Assembly (NCBI RefSeq): GCF_900104685.1
Contig: NZ_LT629755.1
Location: 3,224,001 to 3,288,000 of the forward strand
Length of the DNA stretch: 64,000 nt
Origin: Agromyces flavus
Lineage (GTDB): Bacteria > Actinomycetota > Actinomycetes > Actinomycetales > Microbacteriaceae
Direction of reading: 5' to 3'
Below, piece by piece: positions 34,012 through 42,717 of the stretch (position 1 is the stretch's first letter; each line of letters starts with the position of its first letter). The position numbers were made by a program, and so were the translations under genes. The notes beneath the pieces were generated by a model. It ran no database searches. It had not been told where the DNA came from and worked only from the letters and a program-made list of their open reading frames with translations.

Positions 34012-34154
34012 GTGACGCGAACTGCGCTTCCCACGGCGAGGAACCGCGTTCCGCGTCACCTCGTGCGTGCCCGGCGTCGGGGCCTGGGCTGCGCCGAAAC
34101 GGGAGGTGACGCGAAACGCTCTTCCCGCGGCGGTCGAACCGCGTTTCGCGTCAC
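34012..34154. repeat. Tandem pair of palindromic repeat elements
   Basis: Two similar units, each bounded by inverted GTGACGCG...CGCGTCAC. Unit 1 spans 34012-34059 (8-base perfect arms), unit 2 spans 34106-34154 (14-base perfect arms GTGACGCGAAACGC). Similarity continues past the arms for about 15 bases (CTCGTGCGTGCCCGGC). They lie between convergent genes; the pattern is like REP/BIME elements. No gene is seen between 33933 and 34182. Confidence 0.8.
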
Positions 34155-34182
34155 CTCATGCGTGCCCGGCCTCGCGCCCGAC

Positions 34183-34773
34183 TCAGGCTGCGGCGATGAC
34201 CAGCTCGTCGAGCGGCTTGCGGCTGCGGGGTGCGACCTCGCGCTCGCGGAGCGGCTCGGGCAGCGCGGCGGCGTCGCCGACCTTGCCGACCGCCGTGATC
34301 GAGACGACCTCGAGGCCGTCGGCCAGTCCGAACTCCGAAGCGAGGCGCGCGGCGTCGAAGCCGCCCATCTGGTGCGTGTGGAGACCGTCGTGCTGGGCCT
34401 GCACCGACAGGTGTGCGACGGCCTGGCCGAGGTCGTACTTGGCCCACGGGCGCGGCGCGCCGGCCTCGTCGGCGACCTCGGCGATGTTGACGATGAGGGC
34501 GGCGGCCGAGTCGGCCCACGCCTGGTTGAAGCCCATGAGCGCGTCGTGGATCGTCGTGAACGATTCGGTGCCGCGCCGGGCGACGATGAAGCGCCACGGC
34601 TGCACGTTGTTCGCCGACGGCGCCCAGCGCGCGGCCTCGAGCAGGGTGCGCACGTCGTCGTCGGTGAGCTCGGCGGCGGGGTCGTAGGCGCGGGGGCTCC
34701 AGCGCTCGACGAGGGGGGTGATGAGCGGGGCGTCGGTGTCGGCGTGGCGCGAGGCGAGGTCGAGAAGGGTCAT
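34183..34773 (-). CDS. Nitroreductase-family FMN protein
   Basis: A 196-residue FMN-dependent NAD(P)H oxidoreductase. The FMN-binding RWSPRAYDP and AARWAPSANNVQPWRFIV near the N terminus and the C-terminal PRSRKPLDELV are family signatures. Usually a homodimer in the cytosol. The ATG at 34773 follows GAAAGG; an earlier in-frame ATG at 34836 has no usable ribosome binding site. A short palindrome lies 70-84 bases upstream. Confidence 0.88.
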   Translation of the reverse strand: MTLLDLASRHADTDAPLITPLVERWSPRAYDPAAELTDDDVRTLLEAARWAPSANNVQPWRFIVARRGTESFTTIHDALMGFNQAWADSAAALIVNIAEVADEAGAPRPWAKYDLGQAVAHLSVQAQHDGLHTHQMGGFDAARLASEFGLADGLEVVSITAVGKVGDAAALPEPLREREVAPRSRKPLDELVIAAA

Positions 34774-34841
34774 GAGCGTGCCTTTCGTGGATGGTGCTGG
34801 TCGGGGACGCCGTCGGCCCGATCCATTGCAACGCATCTTTC

Positions 34842-34857
34842 CTCGGAGTATTCCGAG
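34842..34857. promoter_or_regulatory. Palindrome upstream of nitroreductase gene
   Basis: CTCGGA-GTAT-TCCGAG, a perfect 6-base dyad. On the minus strand it overlaps an AATACT hexamer that may be a -10 element. Possible operator; the regulator is unknown. Confidence 0.45.
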
Positions 34858-34902
34858 CGTGTGACGCCCGGTGACGCGCCCACGCGCTTACGCGCGCAGG
34901 GG

Positions 34903-35994
34903 TCAGCTCGCGACGCGCGCCAACTCCTCGCGGATCCCCGCGACGAACGCGTCGATGTCGGCCTCGGTCGTGTCGAACGAGCACATCCAGCGCACCTCGT
35001 TGCGCGCGGCATCCCAGTCGTAGAACTTGAAGCCGCGGTCGCGCAGGCGGTCGGCGACGCCCGCGGGCAGCACGGCGAAGACGCCGTTCGACTGGGTGGC
35101 CTGGGTGAACGACAGGCCGGGAAGCTCACCCGCCGCGATGCCGGCGTCGAGCGCGTCGCGGAGGCGACGCGCCATGGCGTTCGAGTGCGACGCGTTGCGC
35201 AGGTAGAGGTCGCCGTCGAGCAGCGCGATGAGCTGGGCCGACACGAACCGCATCTTCGAGGAGAGCTGCATGTTCAGCTTGCGCAGGTACTTCAGGCCCG
35301 CGGATGCCTCGGGGTCGAGCACCACGATGGCCTCGCCGAGCAGCGCGCCGTTCTTGGTACCGCCGAAGCTCAGCACGTCGACGCCGGCGTCGCGCGTGAA
35401 CGCGTGCAGCGGCAGGCCGAGGGATGCCGCGGCGTTGGAGATGCGCGCGCCGTCCATGTGCAGGCGCATGCCGCGCTCGTGGGCGTGGTCGGCGAGCGCC
35501 CGGATCTCGTCGACCGAGTACGCGGTGCCGAGCTCGGTGGTCTGCGTGATCGACACGACGAGCGGCTGCGCGCGGTGCTCGTCACCCCAGCCCCAGGCCT
35601 CGCGGTCGACCAGCTCGGGCGTCAGCTTGCCGTCGTCGGTCGGCACGGTGAGCAGCTTGATGCCGCCGACGCGCTCGGGGGCGCCGCCCTCGTCGACGTT
35701 GATGTGCGCGGTCGACGCCGAGATCACGGCACCCCAGCGCGGCAGCATCGACTGCAGCGCCGTGACGTTCGCGCCCGTGCCGTTGAACACGGGGTACACC
35801 TCGACGGGGTCGCCGAAGTGGCGCGCGAACACCTCGTGGAGGTGCTCGGTGTACACGTCGTCGCCGTAGGCGACCTGGTGGCCGCCGTTGGCTGAGGCGA
35901 TCGCGGCGAGCACCTCGGGGTGCACGCCGGAGTAGTTGTCGGAGGCGAAGCCGCGGATGGCAGCGTCATGCAGGGGCGGGAACTCGTGGGTCAC
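34903..35994 (-). CDS. Low-specificity threonine aldolase-like PLP enzyme
   Basis: Fold-type I pyridoxal-phosphate enzyme, 363 residues, that cleaves beta-hydroxy amino acids to glycine and an aldehyde. The PLP lysine is in SFGGTKNGALLGEA, and the cofactor Asp in LHMDGARISNAA. The N-terminal FASDNYSGVHPEV is typical for the family. The GTG start has GAGAAT six bases upstream (leaderless geometry). It is followed downstream on the same strand by the nitroreductase gene; the 129-base gap makes an operon uncertain. Confidence 0.88.
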   Translation of the reverse strand: MTHEFPPLHDAAIRGFASDNYSGVHPEVLAAIASANGGHQVAYGDDVYTEHLHEVFARHFGDPVEVYPVFNGTGANVTALQSMLPRWGAVISASTAHINVDEGGAPERVGGIKLLTVPTDDGKLTPELVDREAWGWGDEHRAQPLVVSITQTTELGTAYSVDEIRALADHAHERGMRLHMDGARISNAAASLGLPLHAFTRDAGVDVLSFGGTKNGALLGEAIVVLDPEASAGLKYLRKLNMQLSSKMRFVSAQLIALLDGDLYLRNASHSNAMARRLRDALDAGIAAGELPGLSFTQATQSNGVFAVLPAGVADRLRDRGFKFYDWDAARNEVRWMCSFDTTEADIDAFVAGIREELARVAS

Positions 35995-36099
35995 CGGATG
36001 ATTCTCCCAGACCGCGAGAGGTCGGCCCGCGGTGAACGGCTCGTGAACCCCGCGCGCAAGGGGTTGACCGTGCTCGGGGGCGACCGGAAGCGTGGACGC

Positions 36100-36261
36100 A
36101 TGCACGATTCCTCCGGTTCGGTCTTCCCCTACGTCGCGGGATTCGCGCTGTGCGTGGGCGCGGTGTTCCTGCTCGTCGCCTGCACGACGCCGGCGGTCGG
36201 GGGCGGGGCCGACGCGGGTGCCCGCAGCGATTCGGTGGTCGTCGAGCAGTCGGCGCAGTGA
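36100..36261 (+). CDS. Small membrane or lipoprotein-like peptide
   Basis: A 53-residue product with one hydrophobic helix (YVAGFALCVGAVFLLVAC) ending in a lipobox-like LVAC, and a short polar tail. GGAAG lies nine bases before the ATG. The codon third positions are GC-rich as in real genes. The N terminus lacks the positive charge of a normal lipoprotein signal, so it could simply be a membrane peptide. No relative is recognised. Confidence 0.45.
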   Translation: MHDSSGSVFPYVAGFALCVGAVFLLVACTTPAVGGGADAGARSDSVVVEQSAQ

Positions 36262-36354
36262 CGTCGGAGGCCGGACGGTCGGGAGCGCGCGACATCCTGC
36301 CGCAACCGCCTCGAGGGGTTTCGGGTGTCGGGGGTGCCCGGTAGCGTCGCGACC

Positions 36355-37830
36355 ATGTCCGATCCAACGGGGGAGCCGAACATCCCACGCGGGCCGGCGC
36401 ACGGTGCAGAGCAGGCCGCAGAGCCGGCCACCGTCCCGGCGGACCGCCCGAATCCCGAGCCGCCGCCGAACGGCATGCGCATCTTCATCCAGCTGCTCGC
36501 GAACACCATGGTCGCGAACGTCACGACGAGCTTCCTGTGGTTCGCGCTCACGTTCTGGGTGTACCTCGAGACGCGATCGGTGCTCGCCACCGGCATCATC
36601 GGCGGTGCCTACATGCTGCTCATCGCGTTCTTCGCGATGCTGTTCGGCACGATCGTCGACCGGCATCGCAAGCTGCAGGTCATGGTCTTCTCGAGCGTCG
36701 TCACGCTCGCGTCGTTCCTGATCGCCGGGGCCGTGTACCTGATGCAGCCCGAGTCGGCGCTCGTCGACCTGGGCGGGCCGTGGTTCTGGGTGTTCTCGGG
36801 CGTCATCCTGTTCGGCTCGGTCGTCGAGCACATGCGCAACATCGCGCTGTCGACGACCGTCACGCTGCTCGTCCCCGAAGAGCGCCACGCCAACGCCAAC
36901 GGCATGGTGGGCACCGTGCAGGGACTCGCGTTCATCGTGACGAGCGTCTTCAGCGGGCTCGCGATCGGCCTGCTCGGCATGGGATGGACGCTGGCGATCG
37001 CCGTCGCGCTCACGCTCGTCGCGCTCGTGCACCTCTTCTTCCTGCGGATCCCCGAGGAACGGCCGACCGTCGACGGCGAGCACCAGCCGATCGTCGACGT
37101 GCGCGGCAGCATCGCCGCGATCCGCCAGGCACCGGGCCTGATGGGCCTCATCCTCTTCGCGTGCCTCAACAATCTCATCGGCGGGGTCTACATGGCGCTC
37201 ATGGACCCGTACGGCCTCACGCTGTTCCCGGTCGAACTGTGGGGCATCGTGCTCGGCGTGACGTCGACCGGGTTCATCATCGGCGGCATCACCATCGCGA
37301 AGTTCGGCCTCGGGCGCAACCCGATCAAGACGATGCTGCTCGTGGTGGTCGGCATGGGCGTGCTCGGCGCGGTCTTCACCATCCGCGAGTGGTGGTGGCT
37401 CTACGCCGTCGGCATCTTCCTCTACATGGCGGTCGTTCCGGTCGTCGAGGCATCCGAGCAGACCGTGATCCAGAAGGTCGTGGCGTTCCGGCGCCAGGGG
37501 CGCGTGTTCGGCTTCGCCGCCGCGGTCGAGGCGGCGGCTGCGCCGATCACGTCCTTCCTGATCGCGCCGATCGCCCAGTTCTGGATCATCCCCTACATGG
37601 AATCCGAGGACGGTCAGGCGACGTGGGGTTGGCTGCTCGGTGACGGCGAGGCGCGGGGGATCGCGCTCATCTTCCTGTTCGCGGGCCTCATCATGGTCGC
37701 CCTCGCGCTGTTCGCGTTCACGACCCGGTCCTACCGGCTCCTCTCCGAGCAGTACGCGGGCAGCATCGAGTCCGTCGCAGCCGAGGAGCCGGGCGAGATC
37801 GACCGGGTGGCATCGGAGCCCCGTCGATAG
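36355..37830 (+). CDS. MFS transporter with extended N terminus
   Basis: A 491-residue inner-membrane transporter with 12 helices and a Pro-rich 45-residue cytoplasmic N terminus. FGTIVDRHRKLQVMVFS is the MFS loop 2-3 motif; the C terminus is polar and acidic. It resembles the MFS_3 (enterobactin exporter-like) branch. The ATG is seven bases after TAGCGT with no ribosome binding site; an upstream GTG is less likely. The substrate is unknown. Confidence 0.85.
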   Translation: MSDPTGEPNIPRGPAHGAEQAAEPATVPADRPNPEPPPNGMRIFIQLLANTMVANVTTSFLWFALTFWVYLETRSVLATGIIGGAYMLLIAFFAMLFGTIVDRHRKLQVMVFSSVVTLASFLIAGAVYLMQPESALVDLGGPWFWVFSGVILFGSVVEHMRNIALSTTVTLLVPEERHANANGMVGTVQGLAFIVTSVFSGLAIGLLGMGWTLAIAVALTLVALVHLFFLRIPEERPTVDGEHQPIVDVRGSIAAIRQAPGLMGLILFACLNNLIGGVYMALMDPYGLTLFPVELWGIVLGVTSTGFIIGGITIAKFGLGRNPIKTMLLVVVGMGVLGAVFTIREWWWLYAVGIFLYMAVVPVVEASEQTVIQKVVAFRRQGRVFGFAAAVEAAAAPITSFLIAPIAQFWIIPYMESEDGQATWGWLLGDGEARGIALIFLFAGLIMVALALFAFTTRSYRLLSEQYAGSIESVAAEEPGEIDRVASEPRR

Positions 37831-37847
37831 CTCGGTCGCTTGCGCGG

Positions 37848-38432
37848 CTACCGCAGCCGGTAGTGCAGGCTCACGTGGCCGGTCGGATGCGTCACGGCAT
37901 GGTCCAGCTCCACGGCGCGCGTGCCCAGCCCGGCCGGCGTGAACGAACGGCCGGCGCCGATCAGCACCGGCAAGATCCGGAGCCGCAGCTCGTCGACGAG
38001 CCCGGCAGCGAACAGCGCGTCGGCGAGCTGCAGGCTGCCCCACAGCACGATCGCGTCGAACCGCTCCTTCAGGCCGGTGACGGATGCCGCGGCATCCCCT
38101 CGGAGTACCTCGATCTCGCCGTCGCCCCACGGAGCTCGTGCGAGCGAGTTCGACACGACGTGCTTCGGCAGGCGCGCGATCGGCTCGGCGACGGGCTCCG
38201 TTCGGGGATCGGCCGCCGGCCAGTACCCGGCGAACATCCGGTAGGTGTTCGCGCCGAGCAGGATGGCGTCGACGCCCTCGAGCCACGCCAGCTGCTCGCG
38301 GTCGATCCCGCCGTCCCCGGCCCCTCGGTCGCCGCCGGGCTCGGGCGGCACCGCGAAGAAGTCGATGCCGCCGTCGACATCGGCGGCGTACCCGTCGGCC
38401 GAGACGATCTGCTCGACGATGAGCCGTCCCAT
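37848..38432 (-). CDS. Dihydrofolate-reductase-fold (RibD C-terminal) family protein
   Basis: A 194-residue NADPH-binding reductase of the RibD C-terminal group, not a true housekeeping DHFR. Signatures are MGRLIVEQIVSADGYAAD at the start, ILLGANTYRMFAGYWP and VLWGSLQLADALFAAGLVDELRLRILPVLIG. The start overlaps the stop of the AHSA1 gene by one base (TGATG). Third gene of an ArsR-AHSA1-DHFR operon that is frequent in actinobacteria. The role is unknown. Confidence 0.88.
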   Translation of the reverse strand: MGRLIVEQIVSADGYAADVDGGIDFFAVPPEPGGDRGAGDGGIDREQLAWLEGVDAILLGANTYRMFAGYWPAADPRTEPVAEPIARLPKHVVSNSLARAPWGDGEIEVLRGDAAASVTGLKERFDAIVLWGSLQLADALFAAGLVDELRLRILPVLIGAGRSFTPAGLGTRAVELDHAVTHPTGHVSLHYRLR

Positions 38433-38896
38433 CAGCGCGCCCGCGCGGTCAGCTGCTCGCCGAGCAGGTCGAAGGCCGAGTCCCAGCCGTCGTACACGTC
38501 CTCGTCACCGGGCCGGCCGGCGACGCCGCGCAGGTGGAACAGCATCTCGGTGCGGTCGCCCGGCAGCTCGCGCAGGTCGACCGTGATGACCGGTGCGGTG
38601 TCATCCGGATCGCCCGGCGACGCCCACGTGAACACCAGCCGCTTCGGTGGATCGACCTCGCGGTAGACGCCCACCGTGGGGTACTCGGCACCGTCGGCCG
38701 GGTTCACCATCGTGTAGGCGTACCGTCCGCCGGGACGGACGTCGATCGCGACGCTGCCCTCCTTGATCTCGATGCCGCGCGGATGCCACCACTCGGCGGC
38801 GTCCGCCGACTCGGTCCACGCGCGCCAGACCAGGCTGCGCGGCGCGTCGAAGATGCGGGTGATCGTGAACTGCGCGTCATCCGTTCGCTCGTTCAT
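38432..38896 (-). CDS. AHSA1/SRPBCC-domain protein
   Basis: A 154-residue START-like ligand-binding fold. The AHSA1 pattern is seen in TRIFDAPRSLVWRAWTES, AEWWHPRG and a C-terminal GWDSAFDLLGEQL helix. No enzyme motif. The ATG overlaps the ArsR-type gene by four bases. The pairing with a winged-helix repressor is widespread, and the domain may bind a hydrophobic ligand. Confidence 0.88.
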   Translation of the reverse strand: MNERTDDAQFTITRIFDAPRSLVWRAWTESADAAEWWHPRGIEIKEGSVAIDVRPGGRYAYTMVNPADGAEYPTVGVYREVDPPKRLVFTWASPGDPDDTAPVITVDLRELPGDRTEMLFHLRGVAGRPGDEDVYDGWDSAFDLLGEQLTARAR

Positions 38897-39231
38897 GGTT
38901 CCTGCCCTTTCATCCTGCGGAGTTGCCGGTCGAGCAGGTCGAACCGCTCGTTCCACTCGCCGCGATGCCGTTCGACCCAGGCGGATGCCTCGTCGAGCGG
39001 TTCGGTCCGCAGCGAGCAGGTGCGCCACTGTGCCGTGGCGGTCCGCTCGATGAGCCCCGCCCGCTCGAGCACGTTGAGATGCTGCGAGATCGCCGGGCGG
39101 CTCATGTCGAACGGCTCGGCCAGTGCGCCGACGGTGGCCGGCCCGGCGTGCAGCCGGGACAGGATGGCCCGTCGAGTCGGGTCGGCCAGCGCGTGGAAGA
39201 CCCGGCTGAGCTCGTCATCCGCCGCCTTCAC
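38893..39231 (-). CDS. ArsR-family (SdpR-like) regulator without metal cysteines
   Basis: A 112-residue winged-helix protein. The HTH is MSRPAISQHLNVLERAGLI; the N terminus is the common FHALADPTRRAILSRL. One cysteine only (WRTCSL), so it is not a metal sensor. The GTG start has AAGGAG eight bases upstream. The AT-rich stretch 39232-39275 holds TTAATTAA and an outer GTAAG/CTTAC inverted pair and may be its operator. Controls the AHSA1-DHFR operon, by inference. Confidence 0.9.
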   Translation of the reverse strand: MKAADDELSRVFHALADPTRRAILSRLHAGPATVGALAEPFDMSRPAISQHLNVLERAGLIERTATAQWRTCSLRTEPLDEASAWVERHRGEWNERFDLLDRQLRRMKGQEP

Positions 39232-39298
39232 GTAAGCAACTCCTTAATTAATGATGTACTTACGGTACGCTGACCGATTTCCCGCGTCAAGGGTCGGC

Positions 39299-39688
39299 TC
39301 AGGCGGTCGCGCGATCCGAGCGCCGCTTCCGGAAGAGCAGCAGCGGGATGAGCCACGTACCGAGCGCCGTCACCGCCCAGAGCAGCAGCGTCGCCAGCAC
39401 CCACGCCATGACGCCGTCGATGCGGATGCCGCCGGGGAACAGCGAGGCGATGAGCAGGGCGACGAAGGTCGAGATCAGCCCGATGCCGCCGAGGATCGCC
39501 GAGGCGTGCCGGCGGGCGAGCCTCGTCGCCAGCGGAGCGAGCAGGGCCTGGGCGATCGTGAAGACGACCACGGCGACGAGGAAGCCGGCGGCGTCGAGGT
39601 GGAAGTCGGGGAGCAGCCAGGCCGCCAGCATCAGCCCGACCGCGGACATGACGAGCGAGATCACGACGGTCGCGAGGAAGCGCACCAT
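39299..39688 (-). CDS. Holin-like (phage holin family 4) membrane protein
   Basis: A 129-residue protein with four membrane helices, matching the PF04020-type superfamily IV holin group found on many actinobacterial chromosomes. AWLLPDFHLDAAGFLVAVVVF and the LFPGGIRIDGVMAWVLATL segment fit. TAGCCT lies six bases before the ATG, so the message is probably leaderless. No phage gene is nearby, so a cellular membrane role is more likely than lysis. Confidence 0.85.
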   Translation of the reverse strand: MVRFLATVVISLVMSAVGLMLAAWLLPDFHLDAAGFLVAVVVFTIAQALLAPLATRLARRHASAILGGIGLISTFVALLIASLFPGGIRIDGVMAWVLATLLLWAVTALGTWLIPLLLFRKRRSDRATA

Positions 39689-39745
39689 GCTCGAAGGCTA
39701 GCGGCGGCCGCACCGGTCGGGCAGGCGGGACGCGGCGCAGACGGA

Positions 39746-39778
39746 GACGGGCCGTGCTCCCGAGGAGCACGGCCCGTC
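39746..39778. terminator. Strong hairpin terminator
   Basis: A perfect 15-base stem (39746-39760 with 39764-39778) and three-base loop, followed by CCGTTCTT on the plus strand. Lies 90 bases beyond the sugar dehydrogenase gene (minus strand) and may act in both directions. Confidence 0.8.
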
Positions 39779-39839
39779 CCGTTCTTGGTGCGGCCGGCGG
39801 ATCCCGCCAAGGTCGTTTTCCGACCGCACCGGCTGGTCA

Positions 39840-39859
39840 CGGCTCCGGGTTCGGAGCCG
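39840..39859 (-). terminator. Hairpin directly after the sugar dehydrogenase gene
   Basis: CGGCTCCG-GGTT-CGGAGCCG, a perfect 8-base stem, nine bases beyond the stop of the gene ending at 39869. Probably the first of two terminators. Confidence 0.55.
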
Positions 39860-39868
39860 CGGGTTCTG

Positions 39869-42625
39869 CTACAGGTTCGCGATCACCGCCTCGACGGCGC
39901 GGATCACGAGCGCTGCCGCGTCGGCGTCGGTGCGGATCCGGTTCGGGACCTGCGTGGCGATGAACTCGAGACGGGCCGTCGCCGTCGCGGTGTCACCGGC
40001 GGCGAGGGCCGCGTCGACCTCTGCCAGCACGTCGCCGAAGGACGCCGCGACGCCGCGGGTGATGCGGCCGTCGTCCTGCAGGGCGGCGAGCAGCGAGCGG
40101 ATGTCGCTCACCGAGGTCGTGAACTCGAACTGGTCGAGGTCCACGCCGCCCGTCGAGGTCACGACGACCCGTCCGGTGCCCTCGGGGATCACCGTGAGCG
40201 GCACCGCGACGTCCTGCCACTCGGCGGAGTCGACGTCGAACTCGGCGATCTGCTCACCGTCGGCATCGGCCCACGTGAGCGTGACGGTGCCCTCGCCCTT
40301 GGTGCGGAGCTCCACGCCCGTGATGCCGCCGAGCTCCACCGGGTCGTAGGCGATCCACTCACCCTCGTCGAGGCCGCCGAGGTAGCGGAAGCCCTCGGCC
40401 GACTCGTCGTCGACCACGGTCACGTCGCCGCTGCGAGCGTCGTTGTGCTCGGCCTGCAGTGCGCGCGGGTTGAGCAGGACGACGTCGTCACCCGAGAGTG
40501 CCGGCGCGGTGTCGGTGCCGCCGTCGGTGTACGAGGCGCCGATCTGGGCGTAGATGTTCTCGGTCTCGCCGTGACCGGCCTCGAGGGCCGTCTCGATCGT
40601 GGCAGTGCATCCCGTGCCCGTGAAGAGCGGGTGGGTGTGCGTGTTGTCGTGACCGAGGCCGTAGCTCCACAGCACGCGGCTGCAGTCGATCGTCTCATCG
40701 GGGTCGGTGACCTTCACCTCGAAGGCGACGGTGTCGCCCCAGTCGGTGAACGCGCCGTCGGCGGGCGAGACGATCTCGACGACCGGCGCCGTGTTGCCCA
40801 CGGTGATGGTGACCGAGGCGAGGCTCACGCGACCGCTCGAGTCCGTGACCCGCACGCGGGCCTGGTACTGGCCGTCCTCCGTGAACGTGTGCGACGCGAC
40901 CGCGTCACCGTCGGTGAAGGTGCCGTCGCCCTCGAAGTCCCAGGCGAAGCTCAGGTCGAGCCCGTCGGGGTGGGTCGTCTCCGATGCGTCGAACTCGACC
41001 TCGAGCGGTCCCTCGCCCGACGTGACGTCCGCCGACAGCACGACGCGCGGACCCTTGGTGCCCTCGACGTAGTCGACGCGGTAGAGCCCGGCGTCGGGGT
41101 TCGGGCGGAAGAATCCGTCGCCGTAGTCGAGCACGTAGAGCGAGCCGTCGGGGCCGAACTCCATGTCCATCACGTTGTCCCAGACCGGCATGCCTGCGGC
41201 GGTGAGGGCCGCGTTGGGCAGGAAGTCCTCGATCTTCGTGACGGGACCGTCGGGGTCGTCCTGCGAGAACGCGAAGATGCGGTCACGTGAGAACTCGCCC
41301 ATGAAGGCCTTGCCGTCCCAATACGCCGGGAACTTGGTCGCCGACTCGAGCTCCTCGTCGTAGCGGTAGGTCGGCCCGCCCATGGGCGCCTGGCCACCGG
41401 AGCCGAACTCGGGCCACGGCTGGTGCTCGGGGCGGTCGCCGTACCAGATCTGCGGTTCGGTCGCAGCCGGGAGCTGCTGGAGACCCGTGTTGTAGGGCGA
41501 CGGGTTGACCGGTGCGTCGCAGTCGTACCAGTTGCGCACCGTGAGCGTCTCGTAGTCCCAGTTGCTGTACTCCGCATTGGGGCCGTGGCATAGGGGCCAT
41601 CCGCCGTTCACGGGGACCGTGGTCGACTGCCACTCGACGTAGCCCATCGGGCCGCGGTCGACGTTCGCCGTCCCCGCGTCGGGACCGTAGTCGCCCCACG
41701 TGACCGCGCCGGTCTCCGGGTCGAAGTCCATGCGGAACGGGTTGCGGAGACCCATCGCGAAGATCTCCGGGCGGGTGTCGGCGGTGCCCGGCGCGAACAG
41801 GTTGCCCGCGGGGATCGTGTAGCTGCCGTCCTCCTGGACGTCGATCCGGATGATCTTGCCGCGGAGGTCGTTCGTGTTGCCCGAGCCGCGGCGTGCGTCG
41901 AAGCCGGGATTGTAGCCGGCCCGGTCGTTCATGGGCGCGTAGCCGTTGGCGCCGGGCGTGCCGGCGGGCGTGTTGTCACCCGTCGAAAGGAGGACATTGC
42001 CGTCGTTGTCGAATGCGACGTCACCGGCGACGTGGCAGCACTGCCCGCGCTGGACCTCGACCTTGATGATGACCTGCTCGGTGGAGAGGTCGAGCGAGTT
42101 CGCCTCGTCATCCCACCTGAAGCGGCTGAGCTGGTTGTAGCCCTTCCATTGGTCCCAGTACGACGCATCGGCGCCGGCCGGCAGCGTGTTGGGCGAGGAT
42201 CCGGCAGGCGTGGTCTCGGGGTACGGGGCGTCCATCACGCGCGGTGCGTAATAGAGGTAGACCCAGCCGTTCTCCTCGAAATCGGGGTCGAGCGTGACGG
42301 TCTGCAGTCCGTCCTCGGAGTTGGCGTAGACGTCGATCGTGTTGACGACCGTGGTGGTGCCCTCGGCGGGGTCGGTCAGTCGGAGCTGGCCGCCGCGCGT
42401 CGTGTGGAGCACGCGGGAGTCGGGCAGCACGGCGAGGTCGATCGGCTCGCCGACCCCGCTGGTGCCGGCGAGCCTGACGCGCTCGTAGTTGGCCCACGTG
42501 GTGGCCGCGACCTCGTCTCCGTGGTCATGGCCCTCATGGGCGGCAGCGGGCCCCGCGACGACGAGCGAAGCCGCGACGGCGGCTCCGGTCACCAGCGCCG
42601 CGAGGCGTGAACGTGCGATGTGCAT
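39869..42625 (-). CDS. Exported glucose/sorbosone dehydrogenase-like protein with PKD and carbohydrate-binding domains
   Basis: A 918-residue secreted protein. Signal peptide 1-29 is followed by a His/Asp-rich stretch (HEGHDHGDE). Residues about 45-480 are a six-bladed propeller of the PQQ sugar dehydrogenase (GSDH) type with LRGKIIRIDVQ, AMGLRNPFRMDFDPETG and VMDMEFGPDGSLYVLDYG. About 490-570 is a PKD domain (SFAWDFEGDGTFTDGD), about 680-800 a CBM6-like carbohydrate-binding domain, and the last 110 residues a helical FIVAR-like tail. It probably oxidises or binds sugars at the cell surface; PQQ use is not proven. A hairpin separates it from the upstream isomerase-like gene. Confidence 0.85.
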   Translation of the reverse strand: MHIARSRLAALVTGAAVAASLVVAGPAAAHEGHDHGDEVAATTWANYERVRLAGTSGVGEPIDLAVLPDSRVLHTTRGGQLRLTDPAEGTTTVVNTIDVYANSEDGLQTVTLDPDFEENGWVYLYYAPRVMDAPYPETTPAGSSPNTLPAGADASYWDQWKGYNQLSRFRWDDEANSLDLSTEQVIIKVEVQRGQCCHVAGDVAFDNDGNVLLSTGDNTPAGTPGANGYAPMNDRAGYNPGFDARRGSGNTNDLRGKIIRIDVQEDGSYTIPAGNLFAPGTADTRPEIFAMGLRNPFRMDFDPETGAVTWGDYGPDAGTANVDRGPMGYVEWQSTTVPVNGGWPLCHGPNAEYSNWDYETLTVRNWYDCDAPVNPSPYNTGLQQLPAATEPQIWYGDRPEHQPWPEFGSGGQAPMGGPTYRYDEELESATKFPAYWDGKAFMGEFSRDRIFAFSQDDPDGPVTKIEDFLPNAALTAAGMPVWDNVMDMEFGPDGSLYVLDYGDGFFRPNPDAGLYRVDYVEGTKGPRVVLSADVTSGEGPLEVEFDASETTHPDGLDLSFAWDFEGDGTFTDGDAVASHTFTEDGQYQARVRVTDSSGRVSLASVTITVGNTAPVVEIVSPADGAFTDWGDTVAFEVKVTDPDETIDCSRVLWSYGLGHDNTHTHPLFTGTGCTATIETALEAGHGETENIYAQIGASYTDGGTDTAPALSGDDVVLLNPRALQAEHNDARSGDVTVVDDESAEGFRYLGGLDEGEWIAYDPVELGGITGVELRTKGEGTVTLTWADADGEQIAEFDVDSAEWQDVAVPLTVIPEGTGRVVVTSTGGVDLDQFEFTTSVSDIRSLLAALQDDGRITRGVAASFGDVLAEVDAALAAGDTATATARLEFIATQVPNRIRTDADAAALVIRAVEAVIANL

Positions 42626-42673
42626 GGATGTCTCCAGTCGGATGGAAGGAGGTTCGGCGGGATCCATGTGGTG

Positions 42674-42708
42674 CCGGGCCGCGCGGGGTAAGGCACCGCG
42701 CGGCCCGG
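42674..42708 (-). terminator. Hairpin between isomerase-like gene and sugar dehydrogenase gene
   Basis: A perfect 13-base GC stem (42674-42686 with 42696-42708) and nine-base loop in the 92-base gap. Without a T tract it may be a partial terminator or stabilise the upstream message. Confidence 0.65.
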
Positions 42709-42717
42709 GGTCGTGCG

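Noticed and set aside
33952..34154. CRISPR array
   Set aside because: Only two units of each kind, spacing and spacer lengths do not fit, and no cas gene is present.
39299..39688. Holin-like gene as sign of a prophage
   Set aside because: No integrase, capsid, tail, lysin or attachment site nearby; this holin family is common on actinobacterial chromosomes.
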